64,000 bases of DNA from Pseudomonas marginalis. GTDB taxonomy: Bacteria; Pseudomonadota; Gammaproteobacteria; Pseudomonadales; Pseudomonadaceae. The notes below the pieces were generated by a model. It worked only from the letters and a program-made list of their open reading frames with translations. It made no database searches and was not told where the DNA came from. The DNA lies in NCBI RefSeq assembly GCF_900105325.1, contig NZ_FNSU01000003.1, forward strand, positions 1,178,001 through 1,242,000, read 5' to 3'. The position numbers and the translations under genes were made by a program. Below are positions 18,427 to 26,578 of this stretch, piece after piece; the first letter of the stretch is position 1, and every line of letters begins with the position of its first letter.

Positions 18427-19365
18427 ATGAGCGACAACATCTTCACCGGTTGCGTCCCCGCGCTGATGACCCCATGCACCGCCGCGCGCAAGCCGGACTT
18501 CGACGCGCTGGTCGCCAAGGGCCGCGAGTTGATCGATATCGGCATGAGCGCCGTGGTGTATTGCGGGTCCATGGGCGACTGGCCGTTACTCACCGAAGCC
18601 GAGCGCCAGGAAGGCGTGGCGCGCCTGGTGGCGGCCGGCGTGCCGACCATTGTCGGTACCGGCGCGGTGAACAGCCGCGAGGCGGTGGCCCACGCCGCCC
18701 ACGCGGCCAAGGTCGGCGCCCAGGGCTTGATGGTGATTCCGCGCGTGCTGTCCCGAGGTGCTTCGGCCACCGCGCAAAAGGCGCATTTCTCGGCGATCCT
18801 CAAGGCCGCGCCCAACCTGCCGGCGGTGATCTACAACAGCCCCTACTACGGCTTCGCCACTCGCGCGGAGTTGTTCTTCGAACTGCGTCGCGAACACCCG
18901 AACCTGATCGGCTTCAAGGAGTTCGGTGGCGCTGCCGACCTGCGCTATGCCGCCGAGCACATCACCTCCCAGGACGACAGCGTGACCCTGATGGTCGGCG
19001 TCGATACCCAGGTGGTGCACGGTTTCGTCAACTGCAACGCCACAGGCGCGATCACCGGCGTCGGCAATGCCTTGCCCCGCGAAGTGCTGCACCTGGTGGC
19101 CCTGAGCAAGCAAGCCGCCAAGGGCGATGCCAAGGCCCGGCGCCTGGCGCGGGAACTGGAAGCGGCGTTGGCGGTGTTGTCTTCCTTCGATGAAGGCTGT
19201 GACCTGGTGCTGTATTACAAGCACCTGATGGTGCTTAACGGCGACACGGGCTACGCCCTGCACTTCAACGAGACCGACGTGCTCAGCGATGCCCAGCGGC
19301 GTTACGCCGAAACCCAGTACGCGCTGTTTCGCCAGTGGTATGCCAACTGGTCGAGAGAGGCGTAG
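18427..19365 (+). CDS. DapA-family lyase, probable 1-pyrroline-4-hydroxy-2-carboxylate deaminase
   Basis: The 312-residue protein has the DapA/NAL aldolase barrel. Schiff-base Lys lies in IGFKEFGG (about residue 164) and the conserved Tyr in VIYNSPYYG. In hydroxyproline catabolism this family member deaminates and dehydrates the cyclic imine to alpha-ketoglutarate semialdehyde. Position between the epimerase and the FAD dehydrogenase supports that job over dihydrodipicolinate synthesis. AAGGAGCC lies just before the start. Confidence 0.87.
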   Translation: MSDNIFTGCVPALMTPCTAARKPDFDALVAKGRELIDIGMSAVVYCGSMGDWPLLTEAERQEGVARLVAAGVPTIVGTGAVNSREAVAHAAHAAKVGAQGLMVIPRVLSRGASATAQKAHFSAILKAAPNLPAVIYNSPYYGFATRAELFFELRREHPNLIGFKEFGGAADLRYAAEHITSQDDSVTLMVGVDTQVVHGFVNCNATGAITGVGNALPREVLHLVALSKQAAKGDAKARRLARELEAALAVLSSFDEGCDLVLYYKHLMVLNGDTGYALHFNETDVLSDAQRRYAETQYALFRQWYANWSREA

Positions 19366-19368
19366 CTG

Positions 19369-20628
19369 ATGCACGACCCTGACCCCGCGGATATCGCCGT
19401 AATCGGAGCCGGCATCATTGGCGTTGCCTGCGCCCTGCAGCTGGCGCGCCAGGGGCGGAAAGTGCGGGTGATCGACCAGCAGGCGCCCGGCATGGGCGCC
19501 TCCTACGGCAACGCCGGGCACCTGGCGACCGAGCAAGTGTTCCCGATCGCCGACCTGTCGATCCTCAAGCGCTTGCCCGCCATGCTCATGGACCCCATGG
19601 GCCCGCTGCGCCTGGACTGGAAATACCTGCCACGCGCCCTGCCCTGGTTCATCCGCCTGCTGCTGAACCTGCGCCCGGCGAGTTACCAGGGCACGGTGAC
19701 GGGTCTGCGCGCGCTCAATGAAGCGAGCTTTGGCGCCTGGCAACGGTTGCTGGCCAGTATTCAGCGCCCGGAGCTGTTGCGCGAAGATGGCTCGCTGCTG
19801 GTGTTCGAACGTTCAGACTCCCGCGCGGCCATCGATGGCTTGCAACGGCGCGTGCAGGCGCAAAACGTGCCGGTGGATTTCTGGTCGGCGGATGCCATTC
19901 GAGGGATTGCCCCGCAATTGGGCGCCCAGATCCAGGGCGGCCTGTTTTTCCCGCGAACAGGGCACTTCCTCGACCCTTACCGATTGGTCTGCGAATTGGT
20001 GGAGGCGGCCAAGGCCAGTGGCGTGCAGTTCCTCCAACACCAGGTGCTGGATGCGCGGGTTGAAGGCGATGGCGTCACCGTGAGCACCGATCAAGGCACC
20101 TTTGCCGCCCGCCAGGTGCTGATCGCCTGTGGCGCCCACTCGGCCAGACTCACCGCCGCCCTGACCGGCAAAAAAGTCCCGCTGGATACCGAACGCGGCT
20201 ATCACCTGATGCTGCCCCATGAACATCAGCGCCTGCCGTTTGCCGTCACGTCCCTGGAGCGCAAGTTCATCATGACACCCATGACAGGCGGCCTGCGCCT
20301 GGCCGGCACCGTGGAATTCGCCGGCCTCGACCGCCCGCCGAACATGGCGCGGGCGTGGCAGTTGCATCGGTTGAGCCAGGGGTTGTTTCGTGAGGATTTG
20401 AGTGCAGAGGACGCGACCCCGTGGATGGGCTTCAGACCGTCGCTGCCGGATTCGCTGCCGATTATTGATCGGGTGTGTGACGGGAAGGTGCTGCTTGCGT
20501 TCGGGCATCAGCATCTGGGGCTGACCCAGGCGGCGGTGACGGCGGAGATGGTGGGGCAATTGGCGTCGGGGGCGCCTGCGTTTTCGGGGTTGCCGGCGCT
20601 AGGGCCGTATCGACTGGGGCGGTTTTGA
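19369..20628 (+). CDS. FAD-dependent D-hydroxyproline dehydrogenase (DadA-like)
   Basis: This 419-residue DAO-family oxidoreductase has an N-terminal dinucleotide fold (VIGAGIIGVACALQLARQG) and, near the C-terminus, the FAD-contacting FGHQHLGLTQA segment. It follows the deaminase gene by 3 bases with GAGAGG upstream. In this operon it should oxidise cis-4-hydroxy-D-proline to the pyrroline carboxylate. The enzyme is a single-chain DadA-like type, unlike the three-subunit LhpBEF dehydrogenase of P. aeruginosa. The alpha-ketoglutarate semialdehyde dehydrogenase that completes the pathway is not in this window. Confidence 0.85.
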   Translation: MHDPDPADIAVIGAGIIGVACALQLARQGRKVRVIDQQAPGMGASYGNAGHLATEQVFPIADLSILKRLPAMLMDPMGPLRLDWKYLPRALPWFIRLLLNLRPASYQGTVTGLRALNEASFGAWQRLLASIQRPELLREDGSLLVFERSDSRAAIDGLQRRVQAQNVPVDFWSADAIRGIAPQLGAQIQGGLFFPRTGHFLDPYRLVCELVEAAKASGVQFLQHQVLDARVEGDGVTVSTDQGTFAARQVLIACGAHSARLTAALTGKKVPLDTERGYHLMLPHEHQRLPFAVTSLERKFIMTPMTGGLRLAGTVEFAGLDRPPNMARAWQLHRLSQGLFREDLSAEDATPWMGFRPSLPDSLPIIDRVCDGKVLLAFGHQHLGLTQAAVTAEMVGQLASGAPAFSGLPALGPYRLGRF

Positions 20629-20697
20629 GGTTCTTGTGGTGAGGGAGGCCCCACCCCGTCTTCGGCGCCGCGCTGTCGCGCAGCAAACTGGGACCTC

Positions 20698-20847
20698 TGT
20701 GGCGAGCGGGCTTGTCGAATCGTCGCACCGCCCGCGTTGGGGTACGAAGCGCCCCTGATGAAGACAAATGTGGTGTAGCAGACACTCCTCTGCGCCTGGT
20801 TTTGGGGCTGCTGCGCAGCCCAACGCGGGACAAGCCCGCTCACCACA
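20698..20847. repeat. Inverted pair of REP elements
   Basis: A REP start TGTGGCGAGCGGGCTTG (20698) faces an inverted copy ending CAAGCCCGCTCACCACA (20847) with a GGGGCTGCTGCGCAGCCC hairpin. This is the usual fluorescens/putida REP (BIME) form. It lies after the hydroxyproline operon, where such pairs often mark gene ends. Confidence 0.85.
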
Positions 20848-20927
20848 ATAAGCTTGCGCAGGCTCACCCGATAACCCATTCGAGATTGCACCTCCACGCC
20901 CCACGTGATCGAGGACTACTCCTAACC

Positions 20928-21080
20928 TGTGGCGAGCGGGCTTGCCCCGCGCTGGGCTGCGCAGCAGACCCAAAACCAGGCGCTGCGGTTTACCTGACAG
21001 AACACAGGGAGCCTGATTGGGGCTGCTTCGCAGCCCAGCGCGGGGCAAGCCCGCTCACCACAGCAAGCCCGCTCACCACA
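20928..21080. repeat. Second inverted pair of REP elements plus a partial third copy
   Basis: A copy opens at 20928 (TGTGGCGAGCGGGCTTGCC), an inverted copy with GGGGCTGCTTCGCAGCCC ends at about 21062, and the tail GCAAGCCCGCTCACCACA is repeated at 21063-21080. Same family as the pair to the left. Confidence 0.85.
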
Positions 21081-21177
21081 AGAATGCGCTCGCCTGAAAT
21101 TATTTATGCAGGGCTCAAGACTTCAGTGTGAAAATTTAACCCTTTAAAATCATTAAGTTATTTTAAGTTTTATAAGA

Positions 21178-21257
21178 GTTTGCTCCCGCTGGACTGCGCA
21201 GCAGTCCCCTTTTTGGGGCCGCTTCGCGGCCCAACGGGAGCAAGCTCCCTCGCCACG
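21178..21257. repeat. REP-like palindrome of a second subtype
   Basis: Arms GTTTGCTCCCGCTGG and CGGGAGCAAGCTCCCTC enclose two GC-rich hairpins (GGACTGCGCAGCAGTCC and GGGGCCGCTTCGCGGCCC). The GAGGGAGCTTGCTCCCGC core is the common subtype in fluorescens-group genomes. The 20629-21395 gap holds only these REP elements. Confidence 0.8.
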
Positions 21258-21395
21258 GGGGTTACCGTTTGCTGTGCGACAGCGCTAAGCCGAAGATTCA
21301 GCGGGACCTCCCGTATTTGTACTGACTTCACTGAACGAGATTACCGGTCGAAGCAGCCAACAGGGCATCCGCCATGCCTTGGATTTCTTCGCACC

Positions 21396-22403
21396 TTACT
21401 TGACCAACCGCTTCTCCTTGGAGGGGCGATATCCGAAATACGAGCTGTAGCACTTGCTGAAATGGCTTGGCGAGACAAACCCGCACGCCACCAGCACCTC
21501 CACCTGTGACAGTTCGGTGTGCTGCAACAATCGGCGTGCTTCGGTGACGCGCAGTTCCATGTAGTAGCGCTGCGGCGTGGTGCCCAGTTGCTCCTTGAAC
21601 AGGCGCTCCAGTTGGCGGCGCGAGCGGCCGGCGTAGACGGCAAGTTGGTCGAGTTCCAGCGGTTCTTCGAGGTTGGCATCCATCAGCTTGACCACTTCGC
21701 GCAGGGGCGCGCTGACGCTGACGTTTTCAGTGGGTTTGATCCGCCGGTAACGCGATTCCTCGAAGGCCAGGATGTCTTCGATACCTTCGACCAGGGCTTT
21801 GTCGTGCAAGCTTTTGATCCAGTCCAGGGCCATGTGGAAGGCGCCGGAGGGGCTCGACGCGGTAAGGCGGTCGCGGTCGATCACGTAGGGCTCGCTGGTA
21901 ACGTGGGTGGCCTTGGACACTTCCGCCAGGGCCGGGCGGTGTTCGGGGTGGATGGCGCAGCGGTAGCCCTGCAACAGGCCGGCACGGCCGAGGAACCATG
22001 CGCCGTTCCACAACCCCGCGAGGCTCACGCCCTGCTCGGCGGCACTACGCAGCAGTTGGATCAGTTGGTCGTCAGCCTTGAGTTCGGTGCGAAAGCCGCC
22101 GCAGATCACCAGCAGATCCAGGCCTTGCAGCGCGGGCGCATCGAGACGCGCATCCGGCCGGATCACTAGGCCCAGGTCACTGATGACTTCCCCGTCGTCA
22201 CAACCGAAGGTGCGCGTGGCGAACAGATCAGGTCGCAGCAGGTTGGCGGTGACCACGGTGTCGAGGGTCTGGGTGAATGCCGGCAGGGAAAAATGTTCGA
22301 GCAGCAGGAAGCCGACGCGAGTGACCGATGCCGGCTGGGAGGTTTCGTTGAGGTAGCGCAGGTTCTTGCCTTTCATGCCACCGCTGAACTGGCGTCTTTC
22401 CAT
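21396..22403 (-). CDS. GlxA-family transcriptional regulator (DJ-1/PfpI-like domain plus AraC HTH)
   Basis: About 335 residues. The N-terminal DJ-1/amidotransferase-like sensor runs from VGFLLLEHFSLPAFTQTLD through LLVICGGFRTE. The AraC HTH follows (LDQLAVYAGRSRRQLERLFKEQLG and CGFVSPSHFSKCYSSYFGYRPS). This layout is shared by GbdR, CdhR and ArgR, which sense amines or amino-acid derivatives. The start is uncertain: 22403 (MERRQF) or 22376 (MKGKNL), neither with a strong ribosome site. The adjacent LysE exporter might be a target. Confidence 0.85.
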   Translation of the reverse strand: MERRQFSGGMKGKNLRYLNETSQPASVTRVGFLLLEHFSLPAFTQTLDTVVTANLLRPDLFATRTFGCDDGEVISDLGLVIRPDARLDAPALQGLDLLVICGGFRTELKADDQLIQLLRSAAEQGVSLAGLWNGAWFLGRAGLLQGYRCAIHPEHRPALAEVSKATHVTSEPYVIDRDRLTASSPSGAFHMALDWIKSLHDKALVEGIEDILAFEESRYRRIKPTENVSVSAPLREVVKLMDANLEEPLELDQLAVYAGRSRRQLERLFKEQLGTTPQRYYMELRVTEARRLLQHTELSQVEVLVACGFVSPSHFSKCYSSYFGYRPSKEKRLVK

Positions 22404-22485
22404 CGAGGATTGGCCCACTTTTATTGTTGATGCAATGGGCGCCATCTTAGGGGGAAAAACGCTGGCTGTCTCAGGCACTGATCTT

Positions 22486-22515
22486 GAAAAAACCACGGGC
22501 GCCAAAAGCCCGTGG
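22486..22515 (-). terminator. Intrinsic terminator reading leftward
   Basis: An 8-bp stem (CCACGGGC / GCCCGTGG) is followed on the minus strand by a run of six T. It could end leftward transcripts from the LysE gene, about 200 bases downstream of that stop. Confidence 0.55.
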
Positions 22516-22630
22516 CAGAACCCTCGCCGACGCATCTGATACGGTTTTTTCTTTGCTATCTGCGCCTGTATTGAAACGCCGCCTGGGCGGACAATGACCC
22601 CCATCCCCACCCCCTTCCTTCGGAGGCCTT

Positions 22631-22714
22631 ATGACCAAGATGGCGATTTTCCTGTTCGGTTTTTTGGTGCTGACCATCGGCATCGGCCTGCTGGCGACCA
22701 TCTCGCCGGTTTAG
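22631..22714 (+). CDS. Small single-span membrane protein, 27 residues
   Basis: A start ATG at 22631 has CGGAGG 4-5 bases upstream. The 27-residue product is one hydrophobic helix (IFLFGFLVLTIGIGLLAT) with a short polar N-terminus (MTKMA). It ends 3 bases before the convergent LysE stop. No family is recognised. Support is the strong ribosome site and the clean membrane-span composition. Confidence 0.5.
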   Translation: MTKMAIFLFGFLVLTIGIGLLATISPV

Positions 22715-22717
22715 CAC

Positions 22718-23326
22718 CTAGCCGGCAAACAACATCGGGTACAGCGACAGCACCAGCAACCCGGCCATTGACCAATTGAACAGCCTCAACCAGCGCGGCT
22801 CGCGCAGCACATTACGCAAGCCGCTGCCACACCCGACCCACACGCACACGCTGGGTAGGTTGACCACGGCAAAGACCAGCGCAATCACCAGCACGTTGGT
22901 GACATAGCCCTCAGCCGGCGTATAGGTGGTGATGGCCCCGAGCGCCATTATCCACGCCTTGGGGTTCACCCACTGAAACGCCGCCGCGCCCAAGAACGTC
23001 ATGGGTTTGCCGTGTTCATCATTGCTATCGGACATGCCGCCCGCCGTGGCGATCTTCCAGGCCAGGTACAGCAAGTACACCGCGCCCACATAGCGCAACA
23101 CCGTGTAGGCCCACGGGAATACCTTGAACACTTCGCCCAGGCCCAGGCCGACCGAAATCACCAGCAGCATGAAGCCGATACTGATCCCCAGCGCATGGGG
23201 CATCGAGCGACGAAACCCGAAGTTCACCCCCGAGGCAAGCAACATGGTGTTATTCGGCCCTGGGGTGATCGAGGACACGAAGGCGAACAGCACAAAGGCT
23301 GACAGCAGGCTGGTAGACATGGACAT
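22718..23326 (-). CDS. LysE-family amino-acid exporter
   Basis: About 202 residues with five to six hydrophobic spans. The family signature SSITPGPNNTMLLASGVNFGFRRSMPHALGI is at the N-terminus and FQWVNPKAWIMALGAI in the middle. It exports amino acids or homoserine lactone-like compounds. Two close ATGs (23326, 23320) are possible starts, with no clear ribosome site. The longer frame to 23449 adds a non-membrane extension unlike the family. Confidence 0.88.
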   Translation of the reverse strand: MSMSTSLLSAFVLFAFVSSITPGPNNTMLLASGVNFGFRRSMPHALGISIGFMLLVISVGLGLGEVFKVFPWAYTVLRYVGAVYLLYLAWKIATAGGMSDSNDEHGKPMTFLGAAAFQWVNPKAWIMALGAITTYTPAEGYVTNVLVIALVFAVVNLPSVCVWVGCGSGLRNVLREPRWLRLFNWSMAGLLVLSLYPMLFAG

Positions 23327-23506
23327 GGTGCGGCATCCGAGCAGTGTGGTAGGCCTGCGACAGTAGTGGGTTATGCCGCCCGGCGCCCCGTACAGCCAGG
23401 CACGGATCGAGGCATACACTTCAGGTTCAGATGGCTCCGGCGTTTTCACAAAGCTTTCACAGACGCGGCCTTATGGTGAACCCAGCTCCTAATGAACATC
23501 CCTTTT

Positions 23507-23537
23507 AGCCCGTGCTCCCCATCGCGGGCTTTTCTTT
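23507..23537 (+). terminator. Possible rightward terminator
   Basis: Arms AGCCCG and CGGGCT with a 12-base loop are followed by TTTCTTT. No gene on the plus strand ends directly upstream, so it may end an unseen small transcript. Confidence 0.35.
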
Positions 23538-23557
23538 GCCTGGGATTTATCCGGGGC

Positions 23558-23594
23558 AAAAAAAGAGGTGAGCCATAATTCATGGCCCACCTCT
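23558..23594 (-). terminator. Intrinsic terminator of the small lipoprotein gene
   Basis: GAGGTGAGCCAT pairs with ATGGCCCACCTC around AATTC. On the minus strand the hairpin is followed by seven T. It lies 14 bases after the lipoprotein stop. Confidence 0.75.
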
Positions 23595-23607
23595 GGTTGA
23601 CTAACGG

Positions 23608-23766
23608 TTAACGCGGACCACCGCCTGGGCCACCGCCTTGACCATGACCACCACCGCCGTGATCACCACCCCCGCCACCGCCCGGCGGCATGAATATCCA
23701 GCAGCCCGACAAGGTCGACAACAGCGCGACAACAACAGCCGCCTTGGTTAGGTAATTCAACTTCAT
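23608..23766 (-). CDS. Small glycine-rich lipoprotein, 52 residues
   Basis: Start at 23766 with AGCAGAGAG upstream. The signal peptide MKLNYLTKAAVVVALLST leads to the lipobox LSGC at about residues 19-22. After WIFMPP the mature part is nearly all glycine with scattered His, Asp and Gln. It has its own terminator, so it is a monocistronic gene. Such short Gly-rich lipoproteins are common in Pseudomonas but have no known function. Confidence 0.7.
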   Translation of the reverse strand: MKLNYLTKAAVVVALLSTLSGCWIFMPPGGGGGGDHGGGGHGQGGGPGGGPR

Positions 23767-23943
23767 GACAACGCTCTCTGCTTTACAAGGTTGGGTGTAC
23801 GTCAAGTAAGACCTCGGTAAATGAAGTCCGTCATGAGTTTCGTGTAACGTCTTGGTAGGGTTTGTGTTGGGGTGGATACACGTCATTCGTTGATGCGAGT
23901 AAGGCCAACTTCGCTACCTGATCAGCACCAAAGGGAGAAGTAG

Positions 23944-24228
23944 ATGAAAGAGTTGATACAGGGCCTCGATGGACCCAGAACTGCCCAGCAGGAATTGTTT
24001 TATGACCTGGAAGATGCAACTGCAGTCATTGGCTGGTCCGTGGTTGAACTGACAGCCCTGGCAAACAGCAGCAGGACGCCGAGTGAGGCGTTGGCGCTAA
24101 TGAAGATCGGCACGTTGCTGGCAACTCAGCGGGATAAAATCGCCAGGTACGCGGGTGAAGTGAAGGCGCAGCGCATCAGCAGGTCAGAGACTGGCGCTGA
24201 AGATAGAGTTCAGTACGCTCAAGAATGA
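23944..24228 (+). CDS. Conserved-type small protein of unknown function, 94 residues
   Basis: Start at 23944 has GGGAGAAG 4 bases upstream. The soluble helical product (LFYDLEDATAVIGWSVVELTALANS, then TPSEALALMKIGTLLATQRDKIARYAGE) has no signal or membrane span. No family is recognised with confidence. It sits alone just left of the tRNA-Cys prophage remnant. Confidence 0.65.
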   Translation: MKELIQGLDGPRTAQQELFYDLEDATAVIGWSVVELTALANSSRTPSEALALMKIGTLLATQRDKIARYAGEVKAQRISRSETGAEDRVQYAQE

Positions 24229-24327
24229 GGGCCTCGACTCGGAAATCGTAGCCAGCCCTCGATCTTTACGTCAGCGAATAGTGCGAGCCAGCGGGAGCCG
24301 ACTCGATCAGGTCATTCGACAGCAGCG

Positions 24328-24486
24328 TCAGGTTGAGCGTTTCTCGTCGAGATCATGTAGTTTTTTAACACCCTTCCCCGTCTTCCGCTCGTATTGATGA
24401 TGAAAAAACCAAACGACCAAAAGTAGCATCGCCAGACCAAAAATGAATAGCAGCAGCTCTATTGCGGGACCTTCGTGTGAAAACAT
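24328..24486 (-). CDS. Small single-span membrane protein, 52 residues
   Basis: Start ATG at 24486 with GAGG about 7 bases upstream. Residues about 9-28 are one hydrophobic helix (ELLLFIFGLAMLLLVVWFF), followed by a basic cytoplasmic-type tail HHQYERKTGKG and a polar C-terminus. No family is recognised. Its ribosome site and topology make it a credible small protein. Confidence 0.5.
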   Translation of the reverse strand: MFSHEGPAIELLLFIFGLAMLLLVVWFFHHQYERKTGKGVKKLHDLDEKRST

Positions 24487-24774
24487 TTTCGTTCCTCATC
24501 CTGAAGTAGCGTGACTTGAAAACAGCCACAACCGAAATTATTCGTAACAATACGAACATTTTCAGGGTAGTCGTCAACACGGGCCATGACAACCTTAAAA
24601 GCCTCCTGACCCTTGATCTAGACACGTCACTCGTCGAAAAAACCTTCGAGCGCGGGAGGGACACGGCACAACGCTGTACACAACGGGAAGGGAATGGCGC
24701 CTGCACAGGCGGATGCGGAGGAAGGTAGATCGGCCTGCTCGAGAGGTTGGCACCCGGGCCTTTTCTTCCGCCCA

Positions 24775-24811
24775 ATAAAAAACCCCGTAGACGTTAATCT
24801 ACGGGGTTTTC
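24775..24811 (-). terminator. Duplicated tRNA-Cys terminator at the left prophage end
   Basis: The stem CCCCGTAGA/TCTACGGGG followed by a minus-strand T-run repeats the terminator found after the intact tRNA-Cys at 30790-30822, with a different loop. It was presumably the original tRNA terminator before integration. Confidence 0.75.
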
Positions 24812-24863
24812 AAGAGTGGAGGCCGAGGTCGGAATCGAACCGGCGTAGGCGGATTTGCAATCC
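24812..24863. repeat. Prophage attachment repeat (left), tRNA-Cys 3' fragment
   Basis: These 52 bases are identical to 30826-30877 and include the 3' 47 bases of tRNA-Cys from the anticodon region to CCA. Identity stops at 24863, where the rest of the tRNA is missing. This is the far attachment site of an element that integrated in the tRNA 3' end. Confidence 0.93.
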
Positions 24864-25028
24864 ACGAAAATATCGCTTTTTATCAATAGCTTATGCATAG
24901 TTCTATTCCGCATCTATAGCATTTTATGCAGGCTGTAGCCCGCTGAAACCGTGCGGTTTAATTTCCATTGCGGAATGGATTTTCTACGCTTCGTCGCCTG
25001 AGGTCGCACTAGCTGACAACCTCGATTA

Positions 25029-25044
25029 CTGTATGCGCATACAG
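25029..25044. promoter_or_regulatory. LexA-like (SOS) box
   Basis: CTGTATGCGCATACAG is a perfect 16-bp palindrome of the form CTG-N10-CAG with the TAT/ATA flanks seen in LexA sites. It lies 18 bases before the start at 25063 and contains the alternative ATG at 25033, which argues for the later start. Confidence 0.6.
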
Positions 25045-25062
25045 TTACTGAGCTTACCCACA

Positions 25063-25419
25063 ATGAACATCGACGAAGACACCTCCAAGTGGCTTGGTTG
25101 CCCCACGTCCCTCGAAATGTACCAACACCAGTGTGCCCTGCTCGAGGACGAGCTCATCCAGACTGAGGCGATGCTCAGAAAGGCGCGCGCCAATGTAGCC
25201 GGTCTGGTGCAGATGAATGACCTGCTCGCCACCGGCAAGGCATCAGCAGAGGCTGCACTCAGGCGAGCACTTGAGCGCAACTCAGACATGAATGATGAAG
25301 CACCTGACAATATGAGCTTTCGACCCATCGATTTAGTTACCGGTCAGCGCGATCACCTACTTAGGGAGAATCAGCGGCTGTTGATGGAATTGAAAGTCCT
25401 CAGGGGGCCACAGCCCTGA
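25063..25419 (+). CDS. Phage-remnant protein of unknown function with coiled coil
   Basis: About 118 residues from the start at 25063. Two helical heptad-like segments are visible (EMYQHQCALLEDELIQTEAMLRK and DHLLRENQRLLMELKVL). No family is recognised. An SOS-like box precedes it, so it may be damage-inducible. Its end overlaps the convergent spanin-like gene by 20 bases. Confidence 0.55.
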   Translation: MNIDEDTSKWLGCPTSLEMYQHQCALLEDELIQTEAMLRKARANVAGLVQMNDLLATGKASAEAALRRALERNSDMNDEAPDNMSFRPIDLVTGQRDHLLRENQRLLMELKVLRGPQP

Positions 25420-25915
25420 CATAGGCCTGGCAAGCCCGCAGCGCGATCAGTCCTTGGTCGCCGTCGTCGGTGATGGCGAGAATTCGTTGAGCATGCGCTG
25501 GGTCAAGTTGGGCTCGCGCGGCTCCATGAACCACGCCGACGGTGCCGGAGGCGGCAGGCACGTTGCAGCTACTGGCTGGGGCCTCGGCAAGGAGGATTGA
25601 CAGCCGCAGATCAGAAGTGGCAAGGCGATCGCGCAGGCGAGCCTGATTGGTTTTGGCATCAGATAATTCCTTGGTGTGTTGTTGGTCCTGCTTGGCGAGC
25701 TGCTGCTCGGTGGCCACGCGCTTACCCTGCTCGGCGCGGGCCTGAGCGGAGGCGGCATTGCTGATCGCGGCCAAGTCATCCTTGTGCAGTCCGGCCTGCT
25801 TGGCGAGTTTCTCTCCCATGCGCCAATCCTGCACCTGCCAGGCCCCGCCAAAGCCAACGGCCAGCGCTAGCACGAATGCCAGCCCCAGGCCGATCAGCTT
25901 TTGCACCGGCGTCAT
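25400..25915 (-). CDS. Rz-like i-spanin (lysis protein)
   Basis: The 171-residue protein has an N-terminal signal-anchor (LIGLGLAFVLALAVGFGGAW) and a long charged, Gln- and Ala-rich periplasmic coiled coil (residues about 25-105), then a Cys-containing C-terminal part. This is the topology of phage Rz inner-membrane spanins, which disrupt the outer membrane at lysis. Its ATG overlaps the endolysin stop (TGATG), so the pair is a lysis cassette. No separate Rz1 was identified. Confidence 0.75.
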   Translation of the reverse strand: MTPVQKLIGLGLAFVLALAVGFGGAWQVQDWRMGEKLAKQAGLHKDDLAAISNAASAQARAEQGKRVATEQQLAKQDQQHTKELSDAKTNQARLRDRLATSDLRLSILLAEAPASSCNVPAASGTVGVVHGAARAQLDPAHAQRILAITDDGDQGLIALRACQAYVRAVAP

Positions 25916-26340
25916 CACGGCACATCCTTGAAGAAAATGTGGTGCCCAAGGCGGACTGTCTCCTTGGCGCCCGCCACCCATGCCGGTGGCTTCGGCATGG
26001 TCGTAGCGTAGTAGTGAGTGGCGCCGCCGCTTGGATCGGGCACCGCGCCGGACATCACCAGGTCAGCAGCTTTCTGCGCCTGGGCGAACTGCGCGGCCGG
26101 GATCTGCTTAGCGCCGCTCAGGTAGGCGTAGTTTGGATCGTTCTTGTTCCAGCAACTGAACTGCCAGGGCTTCAGGCAAACGCCGGCATAGCCCTCGCCC
26201 CACCAAGATTTGGCCTTGCCGTCGAACACCCGATTGCGGACGGTCCAGGCAACTGCGATCTGTCCGGCCAGGCCTTCGCCGCGGGCCTCACCCCAAAGCG
26301 TGCGCGCCAGGACATCACGGTCTTTCTCGTTTGCGTTCAT
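25915..26340 (-). CDS. Phage endolysin, SleB-type cell-wall hydrolase
   Basis: The 141-residue protein matches the Hydrolase_2/SleB fold: DVLARTLWGEARGEGLAGQIAVAWTVRNR, with the catalytic Glu in GEARGE, followed by CLKPWQFSCWN and ATHYYA. Phages use it to cut peptidoglycan. There is no signal peptide, so export would need a holin, which is not visible beside it. First gene of the two-gene lysis cassette. Confidence 0.88.
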   Translation of the reverse strand: MNANEKDRDVLARTLWGEARGEGLAGQIAVAWTVRNRVFDGKAKSWWGEGYAGVCLKPWQFSCWNKNDPNYAYLSGAKQIPAAQFAQAQKAADLVMSGAVPDPSGGATHYYATTMPKPPAWVAGAKETVRLGHHIFFKDVP

Positions 26341-26578
26341 GCTTTTCTCCAGGCAAAAAAATACCCGCTAATGGCGGGGGGTTGAGTTCACAAAGCAGAT
26401 GAACCTGAATGCATCAGAAATGACACCTTTTGCTATTTCCCTGTAGAATATCGAGCAATATCTATTTGACATCACAAACTCATGCAAAAAGCGCTTTTTA
26501 AATCGGCAAACTATCGCCTGAAAGCTGCAATCCATATATCCATTTGATATTTAAACTAGCATCTAGGATTCGCAAATT

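Noticed and set aside
24817..24863. tRNA-like sequence at the left prophage end
   Set aside because: It is identical to the 3' part of tRNA-Cys but lacks the acceptor 5' strand, D-arm and part of the anticodon stem, so it is an attachment site and not a gene.
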